This document shows positions 50,759 through 60,482 of a DNA stretch of 64,000 nucleotides, one piece after another. Origin of the DNA: Mucilaginibacter glaciei (GTDB taxonomy: Bacteria > Bacteroidota > Bacteroidia > Sphingobacteriales > Sphingobacteriaceae); contig NZ_JACWMX010000010.1 of the NCBI RefSeq assembly GCF_014773245.1, positions 62,001 to 126,000 of the forward strand, given 5' to 3'. The position numbers and the translations under genes were made by a program. Positions within the stretch are counted from its first letter, which is position 1, and each line of letters opens with the position of its first letter. Below the pieces are notes generated by a model. It searched no databases, was not told the DNA's origin, and saw nothing but the letters and a program-made list of their open reading frames with translations.

Positions 50759-51964
50759 TTATTTGCCATAAATTTCATGCTCTGTCTGCTCAATCGCGTC
50801 AGATAGTTCCTGGGCGCGTGCAACCCAGGTGTTTTTTCCAGCCAGCGCCAGGCGCGCCTGTTGCTTCTCGGGCGTGTTATGAGTTGTCTCGAATTTAACG
50901 GCTTCTAAAAACTGCTCTTTGTTAGCGGTGATATTAATTGTCCCTTCAAAGTCAGCCATGTCGGTGCTAAAGTCGGTACTTACAACCGGCAAGCCTGCAC
51001 CAAGGTATTCGTTCATTTTCATAGGGTAGATACCGCTGGTTAGTTTATTTTTAACGAACGGAATTATGCCTACAGAAAATTTTCGCAAAACACCGGGTAG
51101 TTCTTCCTGCTGTTTGGCGCCTACCAATGTTACATTCGGGAACGACTTTAAAAGATTTGCACCCTTTTGGTTCAACACCCGGCCAACAAATGTAAAGTCA
51201 GCATCGGGCATGTTTTTTATCAGGTGCGTTATCAGGTCGTAATCCTGCCGGTCGTCAATGGTGCCAATGTATCCTACATTGATTTTGCCGCTGTTAATAA
51301 CCGGCGCAAAACCTTTGTTAAAAAGATCGGCTTTGGCGGCGTTCTTCACTACAAAGCAGCGTTTGGTGAATGGAGCTTTGCTATCGTATAATCCTTTTGA
51401 TGAAACGATAGTGGCATCGGCCATTTTTAAAAACTCGTCTTCCATTCGCGAGCCGTGTTTTCTCAACCATTCGTTCGCACCCTTTATCTCGTCGTAACAG
51501 TGGTATATCAGTGATTTTTCACCAAACTTACGGCCATTCATTACGCCCATTGCAGGGTTAAACGACGTGAAGTTGATCAGGTCGCTGTTCATACCCAGTT
51601 TATGCAAATTCTTTTTTATTACCCTGCGTAGCAGCCATGCATTATAACGGATAGCTACATCGTAAGCCTTACCCTCAGATAAAAAGCTCACCGGGAAGGT
51701 TAGCGGCGGTGTAAGCCAATAGACCTTGCCACCATTTTCAAGCGTCAACTCTTTAAGGCGGCTCTTAACCCCAAAAACCTGTTTAAAATCTACTGCCGAT
51801 TTGTGGTTTACACCCAACAGGGCATCTTTATAGGTATAAGCATTATCCACAAACAAAATCTTATTATCGGTTGATAGCACTTTCATCAGCTCAATTAAGG
51901 GCTTAATATAGTTGCCGTGCCACTCGGTTCCGCTGATACACAATACATTACGATCTTTTAACAT
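50759..51964 (-). CDS. Glycosyltransferase (GT-B type, family 1-like)
   Basis: The 401-residue protein has a GT-B layout: N-terminal VLCISGTEWHGNYI, middle NVGYIGTIDDRQDYDL, and the C-terminal sugar-nucleotide-binding region PFVKNKLTSGIYPMKMNEYLGAGLPVV with the conserved E-x7-E-like acidic residues. It ends at the Anbu operon stop on the opposite strand, with which it converges without spacing. No other glycan gene adjoins. Acceptor unknown. Confidence 0.88.
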   Translation of the reverse strand: MLKDRNVLCISGTEWHGNYIKPLIELMKVLSTDNKILFVDNAYTYKDALLGVNHKSAVDFKQVFGVKSRLKELTLENGGKVYWLTPPLTFPVSFLSEGKAYDVAIRYNAWLLRRVIKKNLHKLGMNSDLINFTSFNPAMGVMNGRKFGEKSLIYHCYDEIKGANEWLRKHGSRMEDEFLKMADATIVSSKGLYDSKAPFTKRCFVVKNAAKADLFNKGFAPVINSGKINVGYIGTIDDRQDYDLITHLIKNMPDADFTFVGRVLNQKGANLLKSFPNVTLVGAKQQEELPGVLRKFSVGIIPFVKNKLTSGIYPMKMNEYLGAGLPVVSTDFSTDMADFEGTINITANKEQFLEAVKFETTHNTPEKQQARLALAGKNTWVARAQELSDAIEQTEHEIYGK

Positions 51965-52157
51965 GCGCTGATGGTATTTCGCTAAAATAATAAATAACCG
52001 CCAATCACCTAAATATATACAACAACAACAAGTGGTGATTCGGTCATTCCGGCTAATTGCTGTTTATGCTGATTAGGATATCGTGCCTTTACGGTGTTTA
52101 AACATTAATTGTTTTTTGCAATTAACAAACACTATATTTAGTAATGTATTATTTACA

Positions 52158-54371
52158 ATGATGGAAACTGTAACCCCTACGGAAAACAATAATATCGCCA
52201 CTCTGCTGGATGACGCATATGCTAACCGTATCCATAATTTAAAATATAGCGTTAAGCTTGCAAATGATGCCCTGCTATTAAGCCGGCAGATTGATAACAA
52301 GGCATTTATTGGCCGGAGTTTAAACCAGCTCGCCCTATTTTACATGATTCGCGGGGCTTACAAGCGTTCTGTTACGATGGCGAAGGAAGCTATTGAAGTT
52401 TTTAAGCAACTGGGTGACGAAAAGGGAATTGCAGATGCCAAATATAGCATTGCAGGTGTCTATTACAAAACGGATAATTACCACCTGGGCCTCATTAATC
52501 TTTTTGACTGCCTGGCCATTTACAAACAATTTAATGATTGCCATAACCAGGCGCGTACCTACAAATCATTAGGCACCATCTACGAATATTTTGGCGACCC
52601 TAAAAGCGCCACACGGGCGTATGAAAATGCCATTGATGCCGGGCAAAAGTTAAACGACCTGAATTTGATCTCGAACGTTTACAACCCGCTATCGGGTATT
52701 TATCTGAAAAAGGGTAAAGTGGCTAAAGCCTTACGCATTATCGAGCAATCTATTTCGATGAAGGCCAAAACCGGTGATATCCGCGGCCTGGCCTTTGCCT
52801 TATACGGCCGCGCGAAGGTTTACGCGGCCTTAGGCCGATTTGAAGATGCCGAGACAGATTTTAAAAACGCTGTAGATATCCATGTCAACGCAGGCGAACG
52901 CCTGGGCCTGGGTATGGCTTACCATAAAATGGGCGCGCTATTTATTAAGATGGGCCGGTTAGATGATGCCAAAGAAATTCTAAAGAAAGGACTGGCCTTC
53001 AGTATCAGGTTTAACATTGCTATTATTAAATTTAAATGTAATTACCTGCTTTACCAAATAAGCAAGCTGGAGCATGATACCGAAAGATCTTTAGAATATC
53101 TGGAGCTTTACCTGCACCAAAAAGAAGCGGTGATTAATACGCAAACTTTAAAAGTTATTGAAAATTATGAATTAATAACTAAGGTAAAAGCGATGGAGCA
53201 GGAGGCGCGGCTGCAAATGGAAAAGGCTGCCATTGTTAAAAAGCAGGAGCGAGCCGAGCAATCAGCCCGCATGAAGCAGGAATTTCTCTCGACAATGAGC
53301 CATGAAATTCGTACGCCTTTAAATGCGGTTACGACCATTACCTCTATGATCACCGCAAAATCCGCCTATGACGAGGAGTTGATGGAATCGTTAAAATTCG
53401 CGTCAAATAACCTCCTTTTAGTTATCAATGATATTTTGGATTTTACCAAACTGGATAACGGCAAAATGGTTGTAGAAAATTTACCCTGCACCTTAAACAG
53501 CCTGCTGGAAAGGATCATCAAAACATACAATACCCTTGCTCATGAAAAGGGGATTGAGCTGCTTTTAAAAGTTGACCCCACCCTATGCATTTGCTACGCG
53601 ATTGACGAAACCAAGTTGCTGCAAATTTTGGGCAACCTGATAAGCAACGCCATTAAATATACCGACAATGGTTTTGTAACCCTAAGTATCGAAAAAATTG
53701 GTTATGACACCGATACGGATAACATCCGCTTTAGCGTGATAGATACCGGCACGGGTATACCCGAAGAATATTTTGCCGAAATGTTTGAAAGCTTCTCGCA
53801 GCCAAAATCTATCACCACGCGCAAGCAGGGCGGCAGCGGCCTGGGCCTGGCTATTGTAAAAGGCTTAACCGCGCTTTACAACAGTGATGTTAAAGTGAAA
53901 AGCACAATTGGGCAGGGCTCAACCTTTACGTTCGACCTGCAATTGAAGCGGGCTAACAGCGCCCGGGAAATTGTTCCAAAAAGCTATAATGGCCTAACCG
54001 GGAAAACCGTTTTGTTAGCAGAAGATAATATGATCAATGCTATGGTTGCCCGCAAGCTGCTTTCTAACTGGGGCATGGTATCAGAGCATGCGGTTAATGG
54101 TTTGCAGGCAGTAGAAAAAGCGCAGGCAAAGGTATTCGACTTTATTTTGATGGACATCCACATGCCAGAAATGAATGGGTATGACGCCACAGCAAATATC
54201 CGCCTGAACAATAACCCTAACTACAAAACACCCGTTTTTGCTTTAACGGCTGACATTACCGCCGAGGGTAATGACGAATTTAAAAGTTATTTCAACGGCT
54301 TTTTACGCAAACCTATCGAGATAGAAAGGCTTTATGCTGCTTTGGCACAAGCCGCCCCTTTTAACTACTAA
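52158..54371 (+). CDS. TPR-containing hybrid histidine kinase with C-terminal receiver
   Basis: From ATG 52158 the protein has ~737 residues. The N-terminal ~300 residues are TPR-type helical repeats (NQLALFYMIRGAYKRSV, LGTIYEYFGDPKSA, KMGALFIKMGRLDDA) with no signal or membrane segment. A coiled coil leads to the kinase: SHEIRTPLNAV (H-box), NLISNAIKY (N-box) and DTGTGIPEEYF/GSGLGLAI. A receiver follows, with Asp in ILMDIHMPEMNG and Lys in RKPI. Such soluble TPR hybrid kinases integrate cytosolic signals, often with phosphorelays in gliding or development. No partner gene is adjacent. An in-frame ATG at 52083 would start in the leader and is less likely. Confidence 0.9.
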   Translation: MMETVTPTENNNIATLLDDAYANRIHNLKYSVKLANDALLLSRQIDNKAFIGRSLNQLALFYMIRGAYKRSVTMAKEAIEVFKQLGDEKGIADAKYSIAGVYYKTDNYHLGLINLFDCLAIYKQFNDCHNQARTYKSLGTIYEYFGDPKSATRAYENAIDAGQKLNDLNLISNVYNPLSGIYLKKGKVAKALRIIEQSISMKAKTGDIRGLAFALYGRAKVYAALGRFEDAETDFKNAVDIHVNAGERLGLGMAYHKMGALFIKMGRLDDAKEILKKGLAFSIRFNIAIIKFKCNYLLYQISKLEHDTERSLEYLELYLHQKEAVINTQTLKVIENYELITKVKAMEQEARLQMEKAAIVKKQERAEQSARMKQEFLSTMSHEIRTPLNAVTTITSMITAKSAYDEELMESLKFASNNLLLVINDILDFTKLDNGKMVVENLPCTLNSLLERIIKTYNTLAHEKGIELLLKVDPTLCICYAIDETKLLQILGNLISNAIKYTDNGFVTLSIEKIGYDTDTDNIRFSVIDTGTGIPEEYFAEMFESFSQPKSITTRKQGGSGLGLAIVKGLTALYNSDVKVKSTIGQGSTFTFDLQLKRANSAREIVPKSYNGLTGKTVLLAEDNMINAMVARKLLSNWGMVSEHAVNGLQAVEKAQAKVFDFILMDIHMPEMNGYDATANIRLNNNPNYKTPVFALTADITAEGNDEFKSYFNGFLRKPIEIERLYAALAQAAPFNY

Positions 54372-54405
54372 AAAAATTATAAAACCACACACATTGTTGT
54401 TAATA

Positions 54406-54420
54406 TTACCGTTACGGTAA
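54406..54420. promoter_or_regulatory. 15-base perfect palindrome
   Basis: TTACCGTTACGGTAA lies in the 94-base gap between the hybrid kinase and aroE genes, 46 bases before the aroE ATG. It could be an operator for the aroE-gldD unit. Confidence 0.4.
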
Positions 54421-54465
54421 AACAGTTTGTAAAAGGCTGCTGTATTATCAATATAACACAATCCT

Positions 54466-55257
54466 ATGAAACAGTACGGGCTTATTGGTTTTCCACTTTC
54501 GCATTCCTTCTCAAAAAAATATTTCACCGATAAATTTAAAACAGAAGAAATTGAAGATGCTGACTACGAGTTATATCCCATTGAGCATATCAATGATTTG
54601 CCCCGGTTGTTAAAAGATAACCCTGGCATATGCGGTCTTAACGTGACCATCCCTTACAAAGAAACTGTTTTAGAACATTTAGACTGGATTGAACATGATG
54701 CCAAAAATGCAGGTGCGGTAAACTGCATCAAAGTAATTGCAGAAAGTCCGATATCCGCGGCTTTCTCAGGCGAAGTGGGCATAAAAGGTCATGATTTTAG
54801 GCTGGAAGGATATAATACAGATATTTACGGATTTGACGGATCGATAAGCCCGCTATTAGCAAGCTACCACGATAAGGCTTTGATACTGGGTGACGGCGGC
54901 GCAGCTAAAGCGGTTAAATGCGTTTTAGAAAACAAGGGTATCGATCATATATCCGTAACCCGCAAACGGGTAAAGGGTGGCATTTTGTTTAGTGAGTTGA
55001 CGGCAGATCATATCGCAGACCACAAACTGATTGTCAATACCACACCCTTAGGCACCTATCCTAATATCGACGAGTGCCCGCCTATACCTTATGAAGCCCT
55101 TACCGGTAAGCACCTTTTATTCGACCTGATCTATAACCCTGCAATTACCCGGTTTTTGCAAAAAGGTTACGAGCATAAGGCTACTACCAAAAATGGATAT
55201 GAAATGTTAGTATTGCAGGCAGAAAAAGCCTGGGAAATATGGAACGCAAAAGATTAA
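54466..55257 (+). CDS. aroE: Shikimate dehydrogenase
   Basis: The 263-residue protein has YGLIGFPLSHSFSK at the start, GLNVTIPYKE with the catalytic Lys, the GDGGAAKAV NADP loop and NTTPLGTYP late in the chain, all diagnostic of AroE. It reduces 3-dehydroshikimate to shikimate in aromatic amino acid synthesis. The gldD gene overlaps its last 19 bases. An upstream palindrome may control the pair. Confidence 0.97.
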   Translation: MKQYGLIGFPLSHSFSKKYFTDKFKTEEIEDADYELYPIEHINDLPRLLKDNPGICGLNVTIPYKETVLEHLDWIEHDAKNAGAVNCIKVIAESPISAAFSGEVGIKGHDFRLEGYNTDIYGFDGSISPLLASYHDKALILGDGGAAKAVKCVLENKGIDHISVTRKRVKGGILFSELTADHIADHKLIVNTTPLGTYPNIDECPPIPYEALTGKHLLFDLIYNPAITRFLQKGYEHKATTKNGYEMLVLQAEKAWEIWNAKD

Positions 55258-55841
55258 ACGCATTTAAAGTTTTAGCCGTGTTGATAACGGTGTTGTTCCT
55301 GTATGCTTGCGGTGGCAATGCCGACTATTCGCCTAAACCAAGGGGCTTTTTCCGGATAGTTTATCCGGAAAAAACGTATCAACCCTACACAGACGGGTGC
55401 CCTTTTACGTTCGATTATCCTAAGTATACTTTTTTTGAGCCCGATAAATCGCGTAACGCACAGCCTTGCTGGATAAATATGCAATTCCCTCAATTTAATG
55501 CTACACTGCATCTTACCTATCAGCCTATTACTTCCAAAAAAGAGTTTAATGAGTTAACAGAAGATGCACATAAACTCAGTTTTAAACACACTGTAAAGGC
55601 TACGGGAATTAATACTGCCACCATCTATTATCCCGACAGGAATGTATACGGCATTTATTATTCCATCGACGGTAATACAGCATCGTCTGCGCAGTTTTAT
55701 TTAACCGATAGTACCCGCCATTACCTGCGCGGTGCACTCTATTTTAATTCCGAGCCGCGTTTAGATTCTATACAGCCGGTACTTACTTTTATTAAAAAGG
55801 ATGTGGATGTGTTGATCAAAACATTAAAGTGGAAGAATTAG
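55239..55841 (+). CDS. gldD: Gliding motility lipoprotein GldD
   Basis: The 200-residue protein has a lipoprotein signal peptide ending in YACGG (Cys ~23), then the GldD-typical SPKPRGFFRIVYPEKTY and CPFTFDYPKY. GldD is needed for gliding in Flavobacterium; in Sphingobacteriaceae it is usually kept next to aroE or repair genes, and motility is not always present. It overlaps aroE by 19 bases, so translation is coupled. Length is normal. Confidence 0.92.
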   Translation: MERKRLNAFKVLAVLITVLFLYACGGNADYSPKPRGFFRIVYPEKTYQPYTDGCPFTFDYPKYTFFEPDKSRNAQPCWINMQFPQFNATLHLTYQPITSKKEFNELTEDAHKLSFKHTVKATGINTATIYYPDRNVYGIYYSIDGNTASSAQFYLTDSTRHYLRGALYFNSEPRLDSIQPVLTFIKKDVDVLIKTLKWKN

Positions 55842-55956
55842 GAAAATAAAAGAATACTATCTATCTCATTTGCTCGATAAATAGGGTAATGGTTGTGCAA
55901 AACCTTTTACCACTTTAAAGCCTTTCGCCTTTAACCATAAAACGGTACTTTTGACC

Positions 55957-56592
55957 ATGGCTATGATCCACTCATTTGTAAATAACCCCTATCAGGAAAA
56001 TACATACTTATTGTACGATGATACTTTAGAGTGCGCGATAATTGATCCCGGCATGTATACAGCGGCCGAGCAAAACGCCGTAGTGAACTTTATTAAAAAT
56101 AAAAATCTAAAACCAGTGCTGCTGTTAAATACACATTGCCATGTAGACCATGTGCTGGCTAATAAATTTGTGTTTGATCAGTACGGTTTAAAACCCCAAT
56201 TCCACAAAGGAGAAAGCGAAGTATTGGAGGCAGTAATTGCCTATGCCCCCGCAATGGGTTTTAAGTACGATGCATCGCCCCTGCCCGACGAATATTTGCC
56301 CGAAACAGGCGCCATCACGTTCGGTAATACCGAATTGCAGTTGATATTTGCGCCGGGCCATTCGCCCGCCCACTTATGTTTTTACGATAAAGCAGACAAT
56401 CTGTTAGTTGGTGGCGATGTGCTTTTTCGTGAAAGTATCGGCCGCGCCGACCTGCCCGGGGGTAACTACAGCACCCTGGTTAAAAATATTGAAGAAAAAC
56501 TTTTTGTATTACCGGACGATTGTACCGTTTATCCCGGCCACGGCCCCGAAACTACTATAGGGCATGAAAAACAACATAACCCGTATTTGTAA
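55957..56592 (+). CDS. MBL-fold metallo-hydrolase (glyoxalase II-like)
   Basis: This ~212-residue protein has the metallo-beta-lactamase metal motifs THCHVDH, PGHSPAHLC, GGDVLF and YPGHGPET. The small size and YLLYDD start fit hydroxyacylglutathione hydrolase-like proteins that cleave thioesters. I chose ATG 55957 (MAMIHSF); an upstream TTG at 55951 and ATG 55963 are alternatives. It stands 109 bases after gldD. Confidence 0.9.
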   Translation: MAMIHSFVNNPYQENTYLLYDDTLECAIIDPGMYTAAEQNAVVNFIKNKNLKPVLLLNTHCHVDHVLANKFVFDQYGLKPQFHKGESEVLEAVIAYAPAMGFKYDASPLPDEYLPETGAITFGNTELQLIFAPGHSPAHLCFYDKADNLLVGGDVLFRESIGRADLPGGNYSTLVKNIEEKLFVLPDDCTVYPGHGPETTIGHEKQHNPYL

Positions 56593-56692
56593 GTTATAAA
56601 GTAATACGTATGACGTAGTACTTTATACGAAAGCTTGACCATGTGTATTTCCGGGAAAACGTAAAACTTATAACGTTAAACATTCAACTTAA

Positions 56693-57922
56693 TTGAATAC
56701 ATCTATCTATATCGCTAAAAGGTATCTGTTCAGTAAAAAGCAGACGCACGCCATCAACATTATTTCGGGCATTTCTATGCTGGGGGTTTTGGTGGGCAGT
56801 GCCGCGCTGATCATTATTCTTTCGGTATTTAACGGGTTAGAAACGGTTATTCTTTCACTGTACAGCAACTTTACACCCCAGCTGAAGATAGAACCGTTGC
56901 GCGGCAAAACCTTCGACCCTAATACGGCTTATTTCAATGCACTGGCTAAAGACAAGAGCATTGTATCGTACACCCAGGTGCTGGAGGAGAAGGCGTTGAT
57001 AGAATACGCAGGCAGGCCGTTCATCGGCACGGTTAAAGGGGTAAGCGACGATTTTTTGAAGAACAGGCAACTCGACAGCACCATACAAACGGGCTCATTT
57101 ACGTTAAAGGATAAAAAGGGCGAGAGCTTTGCCGTTATTGGTGCAACCATTCAGGGTAGTCTGGGTATCAATTTAAAAAATAACTTTAATTCACTGCAAA
57201 TCTTCTCGCCTAAGCGTACAGCGGGTACATCAAGCCTGCCCATGAATGATTTCGTATCTCGCTCCATTATGCCATCGGGCGTGTTTGGCATTCAGCAGGA
57301 TTTTGACGACATCGTGGTTACCCCCATTGAGTTTACGCGCGAATTGTTAGAAGAACCCAAAAACGTATCGTCATTAGAGATCAACTTTATGAAGGGAACC
57401 GACGTTGATGACAAGCAGGACGAAATTGCCCAAAAAGCCGGTGGCCATTTTGTAGTTAAGAATCGCAAAGAGCAAAACACCGAACTCTACAAAACCATCA
57501 ACTACGAGCGGTGGTCTATATTCATGATCCTGGTGTTTGTAATGGTTATTGCTATTTTTAACATCATAGGCTCATTAACCATGCTGGTGATGGATAAACG
57601 GAAAGATATCGCCATCCTCACCAGTTTAGGAGCTAATAAAGGTTTGATCCAGCGCATCTTCTTTTTCGAGGGGATGATGATATCATTAATTGGCTGTATC
57701 ATTGGGATTGCGATAGGCTTTATTATTTGTTTGATACAACAACAGTTTAGTCTGATAAAAATGGGGTCAAAAACATCAGTATTGGATGCTTACCCTGTAG
57801 CCTTCGACCCAATGAATTTTGTGCTGGTATTTTTAACGGTTATAGTCATTGCCGTTATCGCATCAGGCATCAGCGCTCGCCTAAGCGTGCAAGGGTTAGA
57901 CGATATGAAGAAAGATTTGTAA
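56693..57922 (+). CDS. FtsX-like ABC transporter permease (LolC/LolE-type)
   Basis: The 409-residue protein starts at TTG (NTSIYIAKRYLFSKKQTHAINIIS) and has the layout of FtsX/LolC permeases: one N-terminal membrane segment (ISMLGVLVGSAALIIILSVF), a large periplasmic domain, then three membrane segments (FMILVFVMVIAIFNIIGSL, LIGCIIGIAIGF, VFLTVIVIAVIASGI) with DKRKDIAILTSLGA. LolC/E extract lipoproteins from the inner membrane. No ATPase gene adjoins. No ATG is available at the front, so the TTG start is accepted. Confidence 0.88.
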   Translation: MNTSIYIAKRYLFSKKQTHAINIISGISMLGVLVGSAALIIILSVFNGLETVILSLYSNFTPQLKIEPLRGKTFDPNTAYFNALAKDKSIVSYTQVLEEKALIEYAGRPFIGTVKGVSDDFLKNRQLDSTIQTGSFTLKDKKGESFAVIGATIQGSLGINLKNNFNSLQIFSPKRTAGTSSLPMNDFVSRSIMPSGVFGIQQDFDDIVVTPIEFTRELLEEPKNVSSLEINFMKGTDVDDKQDEIAQKAGGHFVVKNRKEQNTELYKTINYERWSIFMILVFVMVIAIFNIIGSLTMLVMDKRKDIAILTSLGANKGLIQRIFFFEGMMISLIGCIIGIAIGFIICLIQQQFSLIKMGSKTSVLDAYPVAFDPMNFVLVFLTVIVIAVIASGISARLSVQGLDDMKKDL

Positions 57923-58071
57923 CAGGCAAAGACAGAAAGGTTAAAGGCAAAAGTTTCACCTATCTACTCAAAAAATATTATCAACACAATTTGCAGGGCG
58001 TTTGCAAAACAGTAGCTTTATAAAACAACGCCCAATAAAACCCATTAGCCTAACAGGCGTTAACAAATATT

Positions 58072-58449
58072 ATGGAATCAAAACGTCAGCAAAAATTTGC
58101 CGGAGTAATTCAACAGGACCTGGCAGGGATATTTCAGCGCGAAGGAATGAACTACCTGCCGCATACCATGGTGACTATCACCAAAGTTAGGGTAACGCCC
58201 GATCTGGCCATTGCTCGTGTGTTCCTGAGCTTTTTTAACAATACTGATAATGCGCAATCGTTGCAAACGGTAAAATCACACGCTTCAGAGATTCGCTATA
58301 AACTGGGCGCGCGCATAAAAGACCAGGTACGTGTAATACCGCAACTGGAGTTTTTTGTAGATGATACCAGCGAGTACGTAGAGCGGATGGACAAGATCTT
58401 CGATAAGATAAGCAAAGAAGACCGGCAGCCGGATACAGAAGAAAATTAA
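58072..58449 (+). CDS. rbfA: Ribosome-binding factor A
   Basis: The 125-residue protein has the RbfA KH-like fold: RQQKFAGVIQQDLAGIFQ, VTITKVRVTPDLAIARVFLSFF and LGARIKDQVRVIPQLEFFVDDT. It binds the 30S subunit in late 16S rRNA maturation and is needed at low temperature. It begins 149 bases after the permease gene and is followed at six bases by an M23 peptidase gene. Confidence 0.96.
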   Translation: MESKRQQKFAGVIQQDLAGIFQREGMNYLPHTMVTITKVRVTPDLAIARVFLSFFNNTDNAQSLQTVKSHASEIRYKLGARIKDQVRVIPQLEFFVDDTSEYVERMDKIFDKISKEDRQPDTEEN

Positions 58450-58454
58450 GCCTT

Positions 58455-59171
58455 ATGGACGCAACAGCGTTGTTGTCTGCTCATATAAACAAGCATAAGC
58501 CGCGAATAGGTAAGGTGGTTGATTATGAACCGGCTACAGACCGCCTTTACCCGCTCGATCTTACGGCTGCAAATACTGAACTGTCATCAGCACTGGTAGC
58601 TAATACCGCCGCTTTTGGACGCTGGATAGACAAAACTTTAGCCGATAACCAATGCCGTTACGGCGTTGGTGGTTACATGGAGCACCGTACTATTTATACC
58701 CGTAGCGTGCTTTTTGATACGGAAGATGAACCCCGCCGCTTACATTTAGGCGTAGATATCTGGGGTGGTGCGGGTATCCCTGTTTATGCCCCTCTGCCAG
58801 GCGTGGTTCACAGCTTTGCAGACAATAACCACTTTGGCGACTACGGCCCCACCATTATTTTGCAGCATGCTCTGGAGGGTTTAACCCTATACAGTTTATA
58901 CGGGCATTTAAGCCGGATCAGTTTAGTAGGGCTGCAAGTAGGTCAGCCGATAAGCGTTGAACACCAAATAGCCACATTGGGAAATGTGGACGAGAACGGT
59001 GGCTGGCCGCCCCATTTACACTTTCAACTCATGCTGGATATTGGCGATGCCAGGGGCGATTACCCCGGTGTAGGCAAATTCTCTGAACAGGAATTATATC
59101 TGCAAAACATCCCCGATCCAAATCTGCTATTGCAAATTACTCATGCCATACCAGTTAAGGGTAATTTGTAA
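58455..59171 (+). CDS. M23 family peptidase (LytM-like)
   Basis: The 238-residue protein has the M23 zinc motif HLGVDIWG (H-x3-D), a second His in YGHLSRIS and the third HLHFQL pair. M23 enzymes cut peptidoglycan cross-links. No signal peptide is visible, so the location is uncertain; cytosolic M23 homologues of this size exist in Bacteroidota. It starts six bases after rbfA and is probably co-transcribed with it. Confidence 0.9.
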   Translation: MDATALLSAHINKHKPRIGKVVDYEPATDRLYPLDLTAANTELSSALVANTAAFGRWIDKTLADNQCRYGVGGYMEHRTIYTRSVLFDTEDEPRRLHLGVDIWGGAGIPVYAPLPGVVHSFADNNHFGDYGPTIILQHALEGLTLYSLYGHLSRISLVGLQVGQPISVEHQIATLGNVDENGGWPPHLHFQLMLDIGDARGDYPGVGKFSEQELYLQNIPDPNLLLQITHAIPVKGNL

Positions 59172-59255
59172 CCACTTTATTATACAAACCGCTAATTGCA
59201 TTTTACACATTAGTGTTTATATTTGCCATCGAAAAAACTTCATTTAAATAATATA

Positions 59256-60239
59256 ATGAGAGAAATACAATTCAGGGAAGCGCTAAGGGAAGCCATGCAG
59301 GAAGAAATGCGCAAGGATGAGAACGTATACCTAATGGGTGAGGAAGTAGCCGAATATAACGGTGCCTACAAAGTTAGCCAAGGTATGCTTGACGAATTTG
59401 GCGCTAAACGTATTATAGATACGCCCATCTCTGAATTGGGTTTCGCGGGTATCGGTATCGGTTCGGCAATGAACGGCCTAAAACCGATCATAGAATTCAT
59501 GACCTTCAACTTCTCGTTGGTAGCTATTGATCAGATCATCAACGGCGCGGCCAAGATCATGTCAATGAGTGGTGGCCAGTTCTCTGTGCCTATCGTATTC
59601 CGTGGCCCTACCGGCAACGCGGGTATGTTAAGTTCACAGCACAGCCAATGTTTTGAAAACTGGTATGCAAATTGTCCGGGATTAAAGGTTGTGGTACCAT
59701 CAAACCCATATGATGCTAAAGGATTATTAAAATCTTGTATCATTGATCCGGACCCTTGTATCTTCATGGAATCTGAATTAATGTATGGCGATAAAGGCGA
59801 AGTGCCTGAAGAAACCTACTATATTGAAATAGGTAAGGCCAATGTAACCAAAAAAGGTACCGACGTAACTTTGGTAGGTTTTGGTAAGATAATGAAAGTG
59901 GTTAACGCTGCCGCCGCCGAACTGGAAAAAGAAGGCATCAGTGCCGAGGTGATCGATCTGCGTACTGTTCGCCCTATTGATTACGCTACCGTTATCGATT
60001 CTGTTAAAAAAACCAACCGTTTGGTAATAGTTGAAGAAAGCTGGCCTTTAGGTTCTATCGCTACTGAGATAGCCTTTAAAGTACAAAAAGATGCATTTGA
60101 TTACTTAGATGCCCCTGTGTTACGTATAACCGGCGGCGATGTTCCGTTACCTTATGCACCAACCCTGATCCAGGAATACCTGCCAAACCCTGAGCGTGTT
60201 GTTAAAGCAGTTAAAGAAGTAATGTACGTGGCTAAATAG
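59256..60239 (+). CDS. pdhB: Pyruvate dehydrogenase E1 component beta subunit
   Basis: From ATG 59256 (REIQFREALREAMQEEM) the ~327-residue protein carries MGEEVAEYNGAYKVSQG, the E1-beta thiamine-pyrophosphate half-site, RGPTGNAGMLSSQHS and the C-terminal EESWPLGSIATEIAF. It forms the E1 tetramer with the alpha subunit, which is not in this window, and makes acetyl-CoA. An in-frame TTG at 59223 would add 11 residues and is unlikely. It ends with a strong terminator. Confidence 0.96.
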   Translation: MREIQFREALREAMQEEMRKDENVYLMGEEVAEYNGAYKVSQGMLDEFGAKRIIDTPISELGFAGIGIGSAMNGLKPIIEFMTFNFSLVAIDQIINGAAKIMSMSGGQFSVPIVFRGPTGNAGMLSSQHSQCFENWYANCPGLKVVVPSNPYDAKGLLKSCIIDPDPCIFMESELMYGDKGEVPEETYYIEIGKANVTKKGTDVTLVGFGKIMKVVNAAAAELEKEGISAEVIDLRTVRPIDYATVIDSVKKTNRLVIVEESWPLGSIATEIAFKVQKDAFDYLDAPVLRITGGDVPLPYAPTLIQEYLPNPERVVKAVKEVMYVAK

Positions 60240-60260
60240 TATTAGCCTCTAAATATTTGG

Positions 60261-60295
60261 AAGCCGCTTCAGTAAACTGAAGCGGCTTTTTTGTT
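60261..60295 (+). terminator. Rho-independent terminator of pdhB
   Basis: A perfect 13-bp stem, AAGCCGCTTCAGT (60261-60273) and ACTGAAGCGGCTT (60276-60288), is followed by a T-run. It lies 22 bases after the pdhB stop. Confidence 0.88.
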
Positions 60296-60311
60296 TCTTT
60301 CATTTAACGTT

Positions 60312-60395
60312 GTCAGTCTGAGTTTCTCGAAGACCTTTCCAATTTGTTAATAGTTCGATAGGCTCACCAAGATAGTTTTGTGTGGTCAGTCTGAG
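60312..60395. repeat. Two GTCAGTCTGAG interspersed-repeat cores
   Basis: GTCAGTCTGAG occurs at 60312-60322 and 60385-60395, with a GATAGGCTCACC stretch between. These are degenerate copies of the common Bacteroidota repeat of the type CTTCGACAGGCTCAGACTGAC. Confidence 0.4.
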
Positions 60396-60451
60396 CCTGA
60401 TTAAAACGGTCCTTTAATCAACTCAATGTCATAACTATCTTATTAATTGGC

Positions 60452-60478
60452 ATATCGGGAAAAACCGATATATATTTG
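60452..60478 (+). promoter_or_regulatory. ArsR-type operator and promoter
   Basis: ATATCGG (60452-60458) and CCGATAT (60465-60471) form an inverted repeat with six bases between, overlapping TATATTTG (60471-60478), a -7 element by the TAnnTTTG consensus. The ATG at 60483 follows directly, so the transcript is almost leaderless. The layout fits autorepression by the ArsR regulator. Confidence 0.6.
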
Positions 60479-60482
60479 CAGT

